A stretch of 15,133 nt of DNA from CAIZGX01 sp964430305 (GCA_964430305.1 CAYSEX010000053.1:1-15133); one strand, 5' to 3'. Positions 6,252 through 14,273 are shown, counted from the first letter of the stretch. Notes: generated from the sequence alone by a model not told the origin. Numbers and translations: made by a program.

Positions 6252-8219
6252 ATGAACCTACGTAACCTCCTCACCTTGGTCCTACTTATGACCGCAAGTT
6301 TGGCTTTCGCGCAGCCCAACAAAACGTATACAATAAAAGACAAGCGGGCAATTAAGAAGTATGAAGAAGCTCTTTCTGCCTACCAACTATACAATTACAG
6401 CATCTGCACGGTTATTCTCAATGAAGTTTGCAATGAAAACAAAGACTTTGCTGAAGCTTTTTACCTGCTAGCTCAAGTCTATGCTGAACAAGGTCAAATG
6501 CAAGAAGCGATTGCCCCACTTGAAAAAGGTATTGCTTTAAATGAAACCATATTCCCCATGGGCTACTTCATGTTGGGAGAATGCTACTTCGGTGTGGGAA
6601 ATTATAAAAAAGCTGAAGAATCAATCACAAAATACATACGCGCCCCCAAGAGCAATCCTCAAGTTCACGAAAGAGCTACTTTGATTTTAGAAAGTGCCTA
6701 TTTCGCTCAAGAATCCATGAAGTATCCTGTTCCTTTCAACCCCGTGAATTTGGGAGAGAAAGTGAACACAAAAAATGACGAATATTACCCCGCTATCTCT
6801 GCCGATGGGAAAACACTTTTGTATACCCGATTGGTTCCTACACCCGATGCATTCAAAGGAAAACAAGAAGATTTTTTCATTGCAGGTCGAAAAGAAAATA
6901 CTGAAATCATGACCAACTGGGAACAAGCAAGACCTGTTGCAGAAATCAACACTTTGCTCAATGAAGGTGCTCCAACTCTTTCCGCCGATGGACAAACCAT
7001 TGTATTCACCGCATGTGAATTATTCGGAGATTGGGGACCTAACAGAACGGGTGTTGGCAGTTGTGATTTATTCTTCTCCATGAAAACGGCTCAAGGATGG
7101 AGCCAGCCAGAAAATATGGGAGGCACCATCAACAGCGGCATTTGGGAATCACAACCCAGCATGACCGCCGATGGCTCAACCATTTATTTTGTAAGAGGAA
7201 AAAAAGTCAATGGCAACACCATTGAAAACCAAGACATTTATTACAGTCAAATCAACAGATATGGTGAATGGAGCGCCCCAAAAAAAATTCCTGGAAAAGT
7301 AAACACCAAGGGTAGAGAAGAAAGTGTCTTTGTTCATCCCGATGGTAAAACCCTCTATTTCTCTTCGAATGGGCATCCGGGTATGGGCGGATTAGACATT
7401 TTCGTAAGCACACTGAATGCCGATGGCAATTGGGGTACTCCACGGAATCTTGGTTATCCAATCAACACGCATGGCGATGAAAACTCCATACAAGTTACCA
7501 CCGATGGAAAAGTAGCACTCATTGCTTCAGACCGTGAGGGTGGATTCGGCGGACTTGATCTCTATGCATTTGAATTAACGGATATAAACAGACCCCGTTT
7601 TGTTACGTACGTGGAAGGATATGTATACGACAGCAAGACCAATGCACCTTTGCAAGCAAGTCTTCAACTTACCAATCTAAACACAGGCGAACTTGTTGCC
7701 GATGCCGTCTCGAATAAAAGTAGAAACGGATATTTCTTGGTATGTCTTCCAACCGGTGAAGATTACGCATTGAATGTTTCTAATCCAAATTACCTTTTCT
7801 ATTCTTCTAATTTCTCACTGAAGAATTACACCAGTCAAGAACCCTTTCGAAAAGATGCTCCCTTGAGTAAAATGGAAACAGGAGCAGAAATCATTTTAGA
7901 AAATATTTTTTTCGCAAGCAACAGCTTTGCTCTTGAACCACAATCGTATGTTGAATTGAATAAATTGGTTGACTTGCTAACGCGAAATACACAACTTCGC
8001 ATTCGCATTGAAGGACACACAGACAGCGATGGCGATGAGGATAAAAATTTAACCTTATCCAAAAACAGAGCTGCAAGTGTAAAAACTTATCTCGAAAGCA
8101 AAGGTATTTCCGCTGATCGATTAGAATCTGAAGGATTTGGGGAGACGAAACCCATTGCACCGAATGACAATTCGGTTAACAAGGCCAAAAATAGAAGAAC
8201 AGCTTTCCGAGTACTTTAA
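6252..8219 (+). CDS. PorE-like OmpA-family protein: TPR, beta-propeller, CRD, OmpA domain
   Basis: The product is 655 aa. The signal peptide MNLRNLLTLVLLMTASLAFA is followed by Q at 21. TPR-like helices span about 30-150. Five PD40/WD40-like propeller strands follow, marked by ADGKTLLY, ADGQTIVF, ADGSTIYF, PDGKTLYF and TDGKVALI between 180 and 440. A carboxypeptidase-regulatory-like fold covers about 454-525 (VEGYVYDSKTNAPL). A C-terminal OmpA peptidoglycan-binding domain covers 548-655, with EGHTD (D591) and R606, the usual diaminopimelate-binding pair 15 residues apart. This order is that of PorE (PG1058), a T9SS component of Porphyromonas gingivalis, and of OmpA proteins linked to PorP/SprF. 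A role in anchoring the T9SS to peptidoglycan is therefore inferred. There is no lipobox cysteine at the cleavage site. An ATG at 6231 would add seven residues to the signal and cannot be excluded. The stop overlaps the convergent hydrolase stop in TTAA. Confidence 0.88.
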   Translation: MNLRNLLTLVLLMTASLAFAQPNKTYTIKDKRAIKKYEEALSAYQLYNYSICTVILNEVCNENKDFAEAFYLLAQVYAEQGQMQEAIAPLEKGIALNETIFPMGYFMLGECYFGVGNYKKAEESITKYIRAPKSNPQVHERATLILESAYFAQESMKYPVPFNPVNLGEKVNTKNDEYYPAISADGKTLLYTRLVPTPDAFKGKQEDFFIAGRKENTEIMTNWEQARPVAEINTLLNEGAPTLSADGQTIVFTACELFGDWGPNRTGVGSCDLFFSMKTAQGWSQPENMGGTINSGIWESQPSMTADGSTIYFVRGKKVNGNTIENQDIYYSQINRYGEWSAPKKIPGKVNTKGREESVFVHPDGKTLYFSSNGHPGMGGLDIFVSTLNADGNWGTPRNLGYPINTHGDENSIQVTTDGKVALIASDREGGFGGLDLYAFELTDINRPRFVTYVEGYVYDSKTNAPLQASLQLTNLNTGELVADAVSNKSRNGYFLVCLPTGEDYALNVSNPNYLFYSSNFSLKNYTSQEPFRKDAPLSKMETGAEIILENIFFASNSFALEPQSYVELNKLVDLLTRNTQLRIRIEGHTDSDGDEDKNLTLSKNRAASVKTYLESKGISADRLESEGFGETKPIAPNDNSVNKAKNRRTAFRVL

Positions 8220-9274
8220 TTGGAAATAGGAACCCACTCTCCTATTTTCGGAGTACACAGATGAAGGTTTTTATTCTCAGACTGAGTGTAGCTTTTTTTG
8301 ACCTGATAAAGAGGTTCACATACAGGCTCATCTGATAAGTCAAAAGTGCCAAAGTGCATGGGTATAAAAACCTTCGCCCCCATTTCATCAGCTGCTCTCA
8401 ATGCATCATTCGGAGAAATGTGATTCACGTGCATAAACCATTCGGGTTGGTACGCTCCTATTCCAATTAAAGCATAATTAATTTGAAACAATTCTCCCAC
8501 TTCTTTGAGGTGTTCATTGTACCCTGTATCGCCACTGAAATATATGGTTTTCCCATTACTCTGAATAATAAATGCACCCCATAAGTGATCATTGTAATCG
8601 AATAATCCACGTTTCGACCAATGCTGCGAAGGAAGAAAAGCTATTTTCAATTGGTCATGGTTCACGGTATACCACTGATACCAACCTGCTTCTTCAATAT
8701 TTTTCAAACCACTAAGATTTGAAATAAGCGTTGACATGGCCAGACCTGTTTTCACCTGCACCAGCGGAAATCGTTTTTTGATTTGCCTCAAGGTTTTTTT
8801 CGACAAATGATCTCGATGGTTGTGTGAAAGAAGAACATAATCAATCTGAGGCAAATCGCCTATTTCAAAAGGAATGGAAGAATATCTTTTGTGAATCGCA
8901 GAAATGGAATTGAAAACAGGATCAATGAGAATATGAACACCATTCAAACGAATAAAAAAACTCGCATGACCTAACCACACCAAGCCGTCGCTGTTGTTTG
9001 TCAACCAAGATAAATCGGAAGAAACTTCCATTCCCTTCATGGACTTTTTCTGCTCAGCATAAGGATTAACAGCCTTTTTCCATTTTCGAAAATCGGTGTA
9101 GTTCGGTTCGAATTGTATGAATTGATTTTGGTATTTATTTCCCGAAGTAAGGGGCACTAAATATCCTTCCCTCGCTTCATTCACATATTTCAAATTTGGA
9201 TTTGATTGTAGTTTTTGCGCAGCCATGACTTCAATAAACAAAGTAAAGATTAGTATTGTATAAACTCTCACCAT
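8216..9274 (-). CDS. Secreted metallo-beta-lactamase-fold hydrolase (UlaG/NAPE-PLD-like)
   Basis: The product is 352 aa. The N-terminus MVRVYTILIFTLFIEVMAAQ looks like a signal peptide, so the enzyme probably works in the periplasm. The fold starts about residue 98 with VWLGHASFFIRL. The metal-site motifs are D118 in LIDP, HNHRDH (H151, H153, D155, H156), H218 in QHWS, D249 in SGDTGY, and H307 in MHFGT. HVNHISPNDAL at 282-292 also fits the NAPE-PLD/UlaG-like branch, which includes phosphodiesterases, lactonases and phospholipase D-like enzymes. The substrate cannot be told. A 90-residue N-terminal region precedes the fold. It is convergent with the PorE-like gene, sharing TTAA at the stops. 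It is downstream of the lipoprotein gene, from which a strong hairpin separates it. AGGTG sits 9 nt before its ATG, a possible Shine-Dalgarno inside the hairpin system. No promoter of its own is visible. Confidence 0.85.
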   Translation of the reverse strand: MVRVYTILIFTLFIEVMAAQKLQSNPNLKYVNEAREGYLVPLTSGNKYQNQFIQFEPNYTDFRKWKKAVNPYAEQKKSMKGMEVSSDLSWLTNNSDGLVWLGHASFFIRLNGVHILIDPVFNSISAIHKRYSSIPFEIGDLPQIDYVLLSHNHRDHLSKKTLRQIKKRFPLVQVKTGLAMSTLISNLSGLKNIEEAGWYQWYTVNHDQLKIAFLPSQHWSKRGLFDYNDHLWGAFIIQSNGKTIYFSGDTGYNEHLKEVGELFQINYALIGIGAYQPEWFMHVNHISPNDALRAADEMGAKVFIPMHFGTFDLSDEPVCEPLYQVKKSYTQSENKNLHLCTPKIGEWVPISN

Positions 9275-9278
9275 TCAG

Positions 9279-9316
9279 GAACACCTAAAAAGAAAAGGTG
9301 TTCAACCTGAACACCT
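9279..9316 (-). repeat. Three-segment alternating inverted repeat
   Basis: An 8-base unit occurs three times: GAACACCT at 9279-9286, its complement AGGTGTTC at 9296-9303, and GAACACCT again at 9309-9316. The middle copy can pair with either neighbour but not both at once, giving two mutually exclusive hairpins. Read on the minus strand, the last segment lies just before the start of the hydrolase gene and includes a Shine-Dalgarno-like AGGTG. Confidence 0.75.
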
Positions 9317-9319
9317 TTT
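9293..9319 (-). terminator. Intrinsic terminator after the lipoprotein gene
   Basis: A perfect 12-bp stem (AAAAGGTGTTCA with TGAACACCTTTT) has a 3-nt loop. On the minus strand it is followed by CTTTTTA, and on the plus strand by a further T. It stands 19 bp beyond the stop of the minus-strand lipoprotein gene and 18 bp before the next minus-strand gene. It should terminate leftward transcription, unless the competing upstream pairing forms. Confidence 0.7.
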
Positions 9320-9337
9320 TCTCTGTTTCATAAATTT

Positions 9338-10021
9338 TTATTGAACCACCGTAATGTTGCGGTTTGGTGCTCTGTACTTTCCACGAATCACGCCCCCTTT
9401 TGAGGTACCTTGAATATTCAACAGGCGTGTTGCTCTATCTAAATAAACGGTTGATGTACCAAGTGTTAAATTCGCCAACGAATTGGTGCCAAAAACCATG
9501 TTTGTAGCTCCAACTCCTGTTGTATAGTTCCACGTATCATCGCCCCAAGACCATGTTCCAACAAAAATTCCAACTTCTTGATTTTGGCTCAACGGAGTAC
9601 CTGTCCAAATAAAATTGTAAGCCGTTGATCTGCTTAATTGTGTAAAGTCAGCAGGGAAATCAATGCTCTCAAATGCAGGCACTGTATTGGTAAATACATT
9701 TCCATCTAAGTTCGTATATACAAAAGTACCCGGTGCAATGTTTCCCACATATTGCTTCACGTGAGCTCCCCACCAGATGCTGTATGGAAGATCTTCTCCG
9801 TTGAATGTTACATTATCTGTAGAATCTAACTCCAATAAAGTTCCCAATGGGCCACCAAATCGGAAACGAGCTATCACCGTTGTAACTCCCGTATTCGCAT
9901 CATAAAACTGCTCATATTCGGTATAGATTTTATCTTGGTTCACATCACCGGCAGACTCACCTGTGCATGATGCAAGAAATGCCAAACTGGCAATGGCTAA
10001 AAATAAATAAACCTTTTTCAT
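9338..10021 (-). CDS. Hypothetical lipoprotein (227 aa)
   Basis: The family is not recognised. MKKVYLFLAIASLAFLASC is a lipoprotein signal with the acylated cysteine at residue 19 (lipobox LASC). TGESAG after it lacks an inner-membrane retention signal that I can judge. The mature part, about 208 residues, is rich in Thr, Gly, Asn and aromatic residues, with alternating strands (TTVIARFRFGG, FVYTNLDGNVF, VGIFVGTWSWGDDTW), suggesting an all-beta protein. The C-terminus RGKYRAPNRNITVVQ is short and not a T9SS sorting domain. It lies 66 bp downstream of the aminotransferase gene on the same strand, so it could share that transcript. A TATTTTCG near 10040 (minus strand, one mismatch to TAnnTTTG) may give it its own start. 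The hairpin at 9293-9319 ends the unit. Confidence 0.8.
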   Translation of the reverse strand: MKKVYLFLAIASLAFLASCTGESAGDVNQDKIYTEYEQFYDANTGVTTVIARFRFGGPLGTLLELDSTDNVTFNGEDLPYSIWWGAHVKQYVGNIAPGTFVYTNLDGNVFTNTVPAFESIDFPADFTQLSRSTAYNFIWTGTPLSQNQEVGIFVGTWSWGDDTWNYTTGVGATNMVFGTNSLANLTLGTSTVYLDRATRLLNIQGTSKGGVIRGKYRAPNRNITVVQ

Positions 10022-10087
10022 TTTATGTTTTTGATTTCGTTCGAAAATAATTCAATTGCAACTCGCTGAATAACCTTTTTCAAAAAT

Positions 10088-11287
10088 TTAGACCAACTTA
10101 CCCGGGTATTCTTGCAGAGCCACTTCCAAACAACGTACAGCATTTCGTAAAGATTCTTCATTCAGCACATAAGCCAAACGCACTTCATTCACACCTGCTC
10201 CGGGAGTTGCATAAAATCCTGTTGCTGGAGCCATCATAACCGTTTGATTCTCGAATGAGAATTCTTCCAACATCCATTGGCAGAACTTATCTGAATTATC
10301 AATGGGAAGTTTTGCAATGCAATAGAAAGCACCCTTCGGTTTCGGACATACAACTCCTTCAATGGCGTTTAAACCATCTACCAAAATGTCTCTTCGTTTT
10401 ACATACTCCGCTACCACCCCGTCAAAATAAGATTGTGGCGTTTCCAATGCAGCTTCAGATGCAATTTGACCGAATGTTGGTGGAGACAATCTTGCTTGCG
10501 CGAATTTCATTGCCATGCCCATCACTTCAGTATTGCGTGTTACCATGGCTCCAATACGAGCTCCGCACATGCTGTAACGCTTACTCACACTATCAATCAT
10601 TACCGCATGATTTTCTAACCCCTCTAAATTCAATACACTGTGGGGTACTGCTCCATCATACATAAACTCACGGTATACTTCGTCTGCGAAAAGAAACAAA
10701 TCATGCTTCAAAACCAAATCTCGCAGTTGTTCCAATTCTTCTTTCGAATAGAGATATCCCGTAGGGTTTCCTGGGTTACATATTAGAATGGCCTTGGTCT
10801 TATCCGTAATTTTTTCTTCAAAGGAAGCAATTGGAGGCAATGCAAATCCGGTTTCAATGAAAGATTGAACAGGAACAACTTTCACCCCCGCCATAACTGC
10901 AAAGCCATTGTAATTCGCATAGAAAGGTTCAGGAATAATAACCTCATCGCCCGGATTCAAACAAGTCATAAATGCAAAAATCAAAGCTTCAGACCCTCCG
11001 GTTGTAATCATGAGGTTACTCGAATCTATTTGAATTCCTTTCGATTGGTAGTAACCAGCGAGTCCTTTTTTATAGGAAGCAATACCATCTGAATTGCTGT
11101 ACTCAATTACCTTCACATCAATGGCCTTCATTTCATTGCGCACCACCTCTGGGGTTTCAATATCGGGCTGACCAATGTTCAAGTGATACACTTTCTTACC
11201 AGCGGCTTTTGCTGCTTCTGAATAAGGCACCAATTTGCGAATTGGTGAAGGTGGCATGGCCACTGCTTTTTGAGAAATTTTCGGCAT
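10088..11287 (-). CDS. Class I/II pyridoxal-phosphate aminotransferase (AspC-like)
   Basis: This 399-aa cytoplasmic fold-type I PLP enzyme moves an amino group between an amino acid and a 2-oxo acid. The motifs are LNIGQPD at 36-42, TTGGSEAL at 95-102 for the phosphate, NPGNPTG at 171-177, ADEVY with D202 and Y205, the Schiff-base lysine K236 in DSVSKRYSM, R245 in GARIG, and the carboxylate-binding R370 in NEVRLAY. The motif set and length fit an aspartate/aromatic-type aminotransferase; substrate choice cannot be read from the sequence. The start MPKISQKAVAMPPSPIRKL at 11287 is chosen because it matches known N-termini. An ATG at 11329 would run through the predicted promoter. It diverges from rsmE. 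The next gene on its strand is the lipoprotein, 66 bp on. Confidence 0.92.
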   Translation of the reverse strand: MPKISQKAVAMPPSPIRKLVPYSEAAKAAGKKVYHLNIGQPDIETPEVVRNEMKAIDVKVIEYSNSDGIASYKKGLAGYYQSKGIQIDSSNLMITTGGSEALIFAFMTCLNPGDEVIIPEPFYANYNGFAVMAGVKVVPVQSFIETGFALPPIASFEEKITDKTKAILICNPGNPTGYLYSKEELEQLRDLVLKHDLFLFADEVYREFMYDGAVPHSVLNLEGLENHAVMIDSVSKRYSMCGARIGAMVTRNTEVMGMAMKFAQARLSPPTFGQIASEAALETPQSYFDGVVAEYVKRRDILVDGLNAIEGVVCPKPKGAFYCIAKLPIDNSDKFCQWMLEEFSFENQTVMMAPATGFYATPGAGVNEVRLAYVLNEESLRNAVRCLEVALQEYPGKLV

Positions 11288-11299
11288 AACGTAAATTTG
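11269..11299 (+). promoter_or_regulatory. Promoter for the rsmE-GH20 unit
   Basis: TTTG at 11269-11272 is followed after 19 bp by TAAATTTG at 11292-11299. This is the best full match in the window to the Bacteroidota promoter pattern. It would give a leader of about 40 nt before the rsmE ATG. The -33 part lies inside the start of the divergent aminotransferase gene. A nearer, imperfect -7 element (TTAATTTG, 11335-11342) ends 5 nt before that ATG and is an alternative. Confidence 0.5.
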
Positions 11300-11304
11300 C
11301 GTCA

Positions 11305-11312
11305 CAAAATTA
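11305..11312 (-). promoter_or_regulatory. -7 promoter element of the aminotransferase gene
   Basis: On the minus strand TAATTTTG matches TAnnTTTG exactly and ends 17 nt before the ATG at 11287, giving a leader of roughly 12 nt. The nearest TTG upstream is 14 bp away, shorter than the usual 17-23, so the -33 part is weak. It faces the rsmE promoter element at 11292-11299. Confidence 0.4.
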
Positions 11313-11347
11313 GCACATTCCAGCCTCAACCTTCTTAATTTGTGACC

Positions 11348-12034
11348 ATGTTATTTTTTCAAGACGAAATTCCAGACCAGACGTGGAAACTCAATGAAGA
11401 TGAGAGCAGACACATCAAGGTTTTGCGCATGCACGTGGGACAAACTTTTTTTGTGACTGACGGAAAAGGAACAGTGGCTACCGTTGAATTGGAAAAAATA
11501 GACAAGCAATGCGTGGTGAGGACTCTAGAAAAAGATATCAAAGCCAATACAAACCCTGAAATACATTTGTATGTTGCTCCCACAAAAAACAGTGATCGCA
11601 CGGAATGGCTGGTGGAAAAAGTTGTGGAAATGGGAATATGTTCCATTCATTTCATTCAGTGTAAAAATTCAGAACGTGTTCATTTAAAATCAGAGCGAAT
11701 ACTTCGTGTTGCCGTTGCAGCCATGAAGCAAAGTGTGCAATACCATTTGCCTGAATTTTATTTCGATGTTCCATTCGCTCAGGCTTGGAATAAAGCTATT
11801 GGAATGAAGTGTTTGGCGCATTGCGCAACTGGAGAAAAACACCAACTTTCACAAATCAAAAGCCACGAAAATCAACTATCGCTTTTTATTGGTCCGGAAG
11901 GCGATTTTGCACCAGAAGAAATTGAACTCGCTGCAAATGGCACGGCACTAACCCTTGGAGACAACCGACTTCGAACAGAAACCGCGGCCATGAAAGTAGT
12001 GGTTCAGGCCCACACCTATTTTGAAAACAAATGA
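11348..12034 (+). CDS. rsmE: 16S rRNA m3U1498 methyltransferase RsmE
   Basis: This 228-aa cytoplasmic SPOUT methyltransferase methylates N3 of U1498 in 16S rRNA, using S-adenosylmethionine. An N-terminal PUA-like domain (about 1-68, with ESRHIKVLRMHVGQTFFVTDGKG) is followed by the knotted catalytic domain. That domain carries TKNSDRTEWLVEKVVEMG at 79-96, AAMKQSVQYHLPEF at 124-137, the SAM-loop LFIGPEGDFAPEE at 179-191, and LGDNRLRTETAAM at 203-215. All are typical. The ATG at 11348 (MLFFQDEI) is preferred to a GTG two codons upstream because family proteins begin with this strand. The stop overlaps the ATG of the GH20 gene (ATGA at 12031-12034), so the two are probably translationally coupled, although no functional link between them is known. 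Confidence 0.93.
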   Translation: MLFFQDEIPDQTWKLNEDESRHIKVLRMHVGQTFFVTDGKGTVATVELEKIDKQCVVRTLEKDIKANTNPEIHLYVAPTKNSDRTEWLVEKVVEMGICSIHFIQCKNSERVHLKSERILRVAVAAMKQSVQYHLPEFYFDVPFAQAWNKAIGMKCLAHCATGEKHQLSQIKSHENQLSLFIGPEGDFAPEEIELAANGTALTLGDNRLRTETAAMKVVVQAHTYFENK

Positions 12035-14250
12035 AATTAAATTCCTTCCTACTTATCCTTCTTTTTTCGCTTTCTATTTCTGAAGGAAATTCTCAATCTG
12101 CGTTGGATGTTCTTTTGCCTACACCCTTAAGTGCCGTCTGGGATGGCCAATCTTATTTAACGGAAACGAAATTGGGACCTGCAAAAGCCATAGGTAATTG
12201 CCAAATTGAAACTGCGCTATTCAACGCTTGGTTTGCCGAGAATTGCCCTCAATCATGCCAGGGTGTCAATGAATCGGTTGCTCTTGAGTTCAACGCATCA
12301 AAATCAGAATTCAAACCTGGCGGATACCTCTTGCGCGTCTCTTCTCGCGGAGTAAGGATTGAAAGCAACGGGGCTGAGGGATTGTCATACGGAATACAAA
12401 CATTGAAGCAATTGCTTTGGGCTTCGTTCCAACAAAATGAAACAAAGATTATGCTTCCTATGGTCATCATTCAAGATGCACCGGTTTTCCCTCATAGAGG
12501 ATTGCTACTCGACTGTGGAAGACATTTCATGGATGTTGCAACGGTTAAAAAATACATAGACGCCTTGGCCTATTACAAAATGAATGTCTTGCATTGGCAT
12601 TTGACAGAGGACCAAGGTTGGCGCATTGAAATTAAAAAATATCCGAAGCTCACTGAGATTGGAGCGTGGCGCTATGACGACCAGCTGAATAAATATGGGG
12701 GCTTCTACACACAAGAAGAAATCAAAGACATTGTTGCCTATGCCGAAGCCAGACATGTAACCATCATACCTGAAATTGAATTACCCGGTCACAGCGTGGC
12801 AGCGCTTGCTTCGTATGCATGGTTGGGATGTTTAGACAAGAACATTGCTGTTGAGACCGAGTGGGGAGTTTTCAAAGACATTTATTGTGCGGGAAATGAC
12901 AACACCATGCAATTCATCAAAAATGTAATGGATGAAGTGTGTCAACTTTTTCCTGGGAAATACATTCACATTGGTGGCGATGAAGCTCCGAAGTTCCGTT
13001 GGGAAAATTGCGAGAAATGTCAAAAGCGAATGCATGATCACAATTTGAAATCTGAAGCGGAATTGCAAACGTGGTTTATTGAAGAAATTGCGAAATATTT
13101 ATCTGGAAAAGGAAAACAAATCATTGGTTGGGATGAAATATTGGAAGGTGGAATTCCGGCCGACGCACTCATACAAAGTTGGCGAGGCATGGAGGGCGGA
13201 ATAGCTGCCGCGAAGTTGAAGCACGGCGTTATTATGAGTCCCACTTCTCACTGCTATTTAGACTACCCGTTGTCTAGTATAAACCTTGAAAAAGTGTATT
13301 CGTTCAATCCTGTTCCTACAAATTGCACCACTGAGGAAGCGAAATATATCTTGGGTGCAGAGGTGAATATGTGGACCGAGCATGCACCGCAAGAAGTGGT
13401 AGATACGAAAGTATTTCCAAGAATGTTGGCGTTGAGTGAAGTGTTATGGAATGCTCCGAAAGTTAGAAATTATGAATTGTTTTATGGGAAGGTAAAACAA
13501 CAATATACGGCCTTACAGAACATGGAAATCAAGTATGGATTTCCAGACACACCAATTAGCATTCGCAGTGAGGTAAATAAAGACCATCGGGTGGCAGTTC
13601 GTGTGCTAACCTACAGTTCAGACGTGCGTGTCAATTATAGAACGCCAAGTATGGACTCTGCGTTGAAATGGAAAGACACTTTGGTTGTTGAAGGCATGCA
13701 ACCCATTCGGTTCTTGTATAAGTTAGGTGCCGAGGGTGAAATTTTTGAGGAGGAGCGCGTGTTCAGTTCGAATTATGCTACCGGAAGACCGTTGACTTTG
13801 AATTACACACCCAGTGTTTATTATACAGGTGGGGGCGTGAATGCTTTGGTAGACGGACGCTTGGGCACCAACAATTTCCGAGATGGCATTTGGCAGGCGG
13901 TTCAGGGTCAGGATATGGAAATGGTCATTGATTTAGAGGAAGTGCGTCAGATTGAGCACATATCTACCAATTGGTTTCACTATGCCAATGCATGGATTTT
14001 CAGACCAGAGACCGTTCGGTGTTGGGTTAGTTTAGATGGAAAAAAATGGAGCGTTTTTGGCGATTGGAAGGCAGAGATTGCCGCAGACAAAAGCGGTGAA
14101 CAGCTGGTGCATGTAGGTGGTGGAATAGGGCAAGTTTTTGCGGCTCGTTATGTAAAAATTCAAGCAAAGAGCATTGGTAAGTGTCCGGAGTGGCATGACG
14201 CCGTTGGCGAACCCAGTTGGTTGTTTTGCGATGAAATTGTGGTTGAGTAG
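12031..14250 (+). CDS. Secreted GH20 beta-N-acetylhexosaminidase with C-terminal discoidin-like domain
   Basis: The product is 739 aa. The signal peptide MKLNSFLLILLFSLSISEG-NSQ directs it across the inner membrane. A GH20b N-domain (about 28-150) precedes the GH20 barrel (about 153-475), which opens with HRGLLLDCGRHF. The barrel contains WHLTEDQGWRIE at 189-200, PEIELPGHS at 247-255 and HIGGDE at 313-318, where D317-E318 is the catalytic pair for substrate-assisted cleavage of terminal GlcNAc or GalNAc. WDEI at 367-370, QSWRG and the late MWTE at 447-450 line the site. A chitobiase C-terminal-like beta region (about 505-590) and an F5/8 type C-like sugar-binding domain (about 600-739, with ALVDGRLG and RYVKIQA) follow. 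It should release amino sugars from chitin fragments, glycoproteins or peptidoglycan pieces. No lipobox or T9SS sorting domain is evident. It overlaps rsmE by 4 bp. Confidence 0.92.
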   Translation: MKLNSFLLILLFSLSISEGNSQSALDVLLPTPLSAVWDGQSYLTETKLGPAKAIGNCQIETALFNAWFAENCPQSCQGVNESVALEFNASKSEFKPGGYLLRVSSRGVRIESNGAEGLSYGIQTLKQLLWASFQQNETKIMLPMVIIQDAPVFPHRGLLLDCGRHFMDVATVKKYIDALAYYKMNVLHWHLTEDQGWRIEIKKYPKLTEIGAWRYDDQLNKYGGFYTQEEIKDIVAYAEARHVTIIPEIELPGHSVAALASYAWLGCLDKNIAVETEWGVFKDIYCAGNDNTMQFIKNVMDEVCQLFPGKYIHIGGDEAPKFRWENCEKCQKRMHDHNLKSEAELQTWFIEEIAKYLSGKGKQIIGWDEILEGGIPADALIQSWRGMEGGIAAAKLKHGVIMSPTSHCYLDYPLSSINLEKVYSFNPVPTNCTTEEAKYILGAEVNMWTEHAPQEVVDTKVFPRMLALSEVLWNAPKVRNYELFYGKVKQQYTALQNMEIKYGFPDTPISIRSEVNKDHRVAVRVLTYSSDVRVNYRTPSMDSALKWKDTLVVEGMQPIRFLYKLGAEGEIFEEERVFSSNYATGRPLTLNYTPSVYYTGGGVNALVDGRLGTNNFRDGIWQAVQGQDMEMVIDLEEVRQIEHISTNWFHYANAWIFRPETVRCWVSLDGKKWSVFGDWKAEIAADKSGEQLVHVGGGIGQVFAARYVKIQAKSIGKCPEWHDAVGEPSWLFCDEIVVE

Positions 14251-14268
14251 TTTACACCTAAAGTAAAC
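14250..14268 (+). terminator. Possible weak terminator after the GH20 gene
   Basis: A 6-bp stem, GTTTAC with GTAAAC, and a 7-nt loop start at the last base of the GH20 stop codon, and CTTTATTTT follows a few bases on. The stem is short and AT-rich, and it fills the 23-bp space between convergent genes. It is only a candidate. Confidence 0.25.
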
Positions 14269-14273
14269 GAACT

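Noticed and set aside
9279..9316. CRISPR-like repeat
   Set aside because: The three units alternate in orientation, are only 8 bases long and are separated by 5-9 nt; this is a hairpin system, not a direct-repeat array.
10255..10665. 136-codon plus-strand open frame
   Set aside because: It lies wholly antisense to the well-supported aminotransferase gene and its translation has no recognisable domain.
11288..11329. Upstream ATG for the aminotransferase
   Set aside because: The extra 14 residues match no known N-terminus and the stretch holds two -7 promoter elements.
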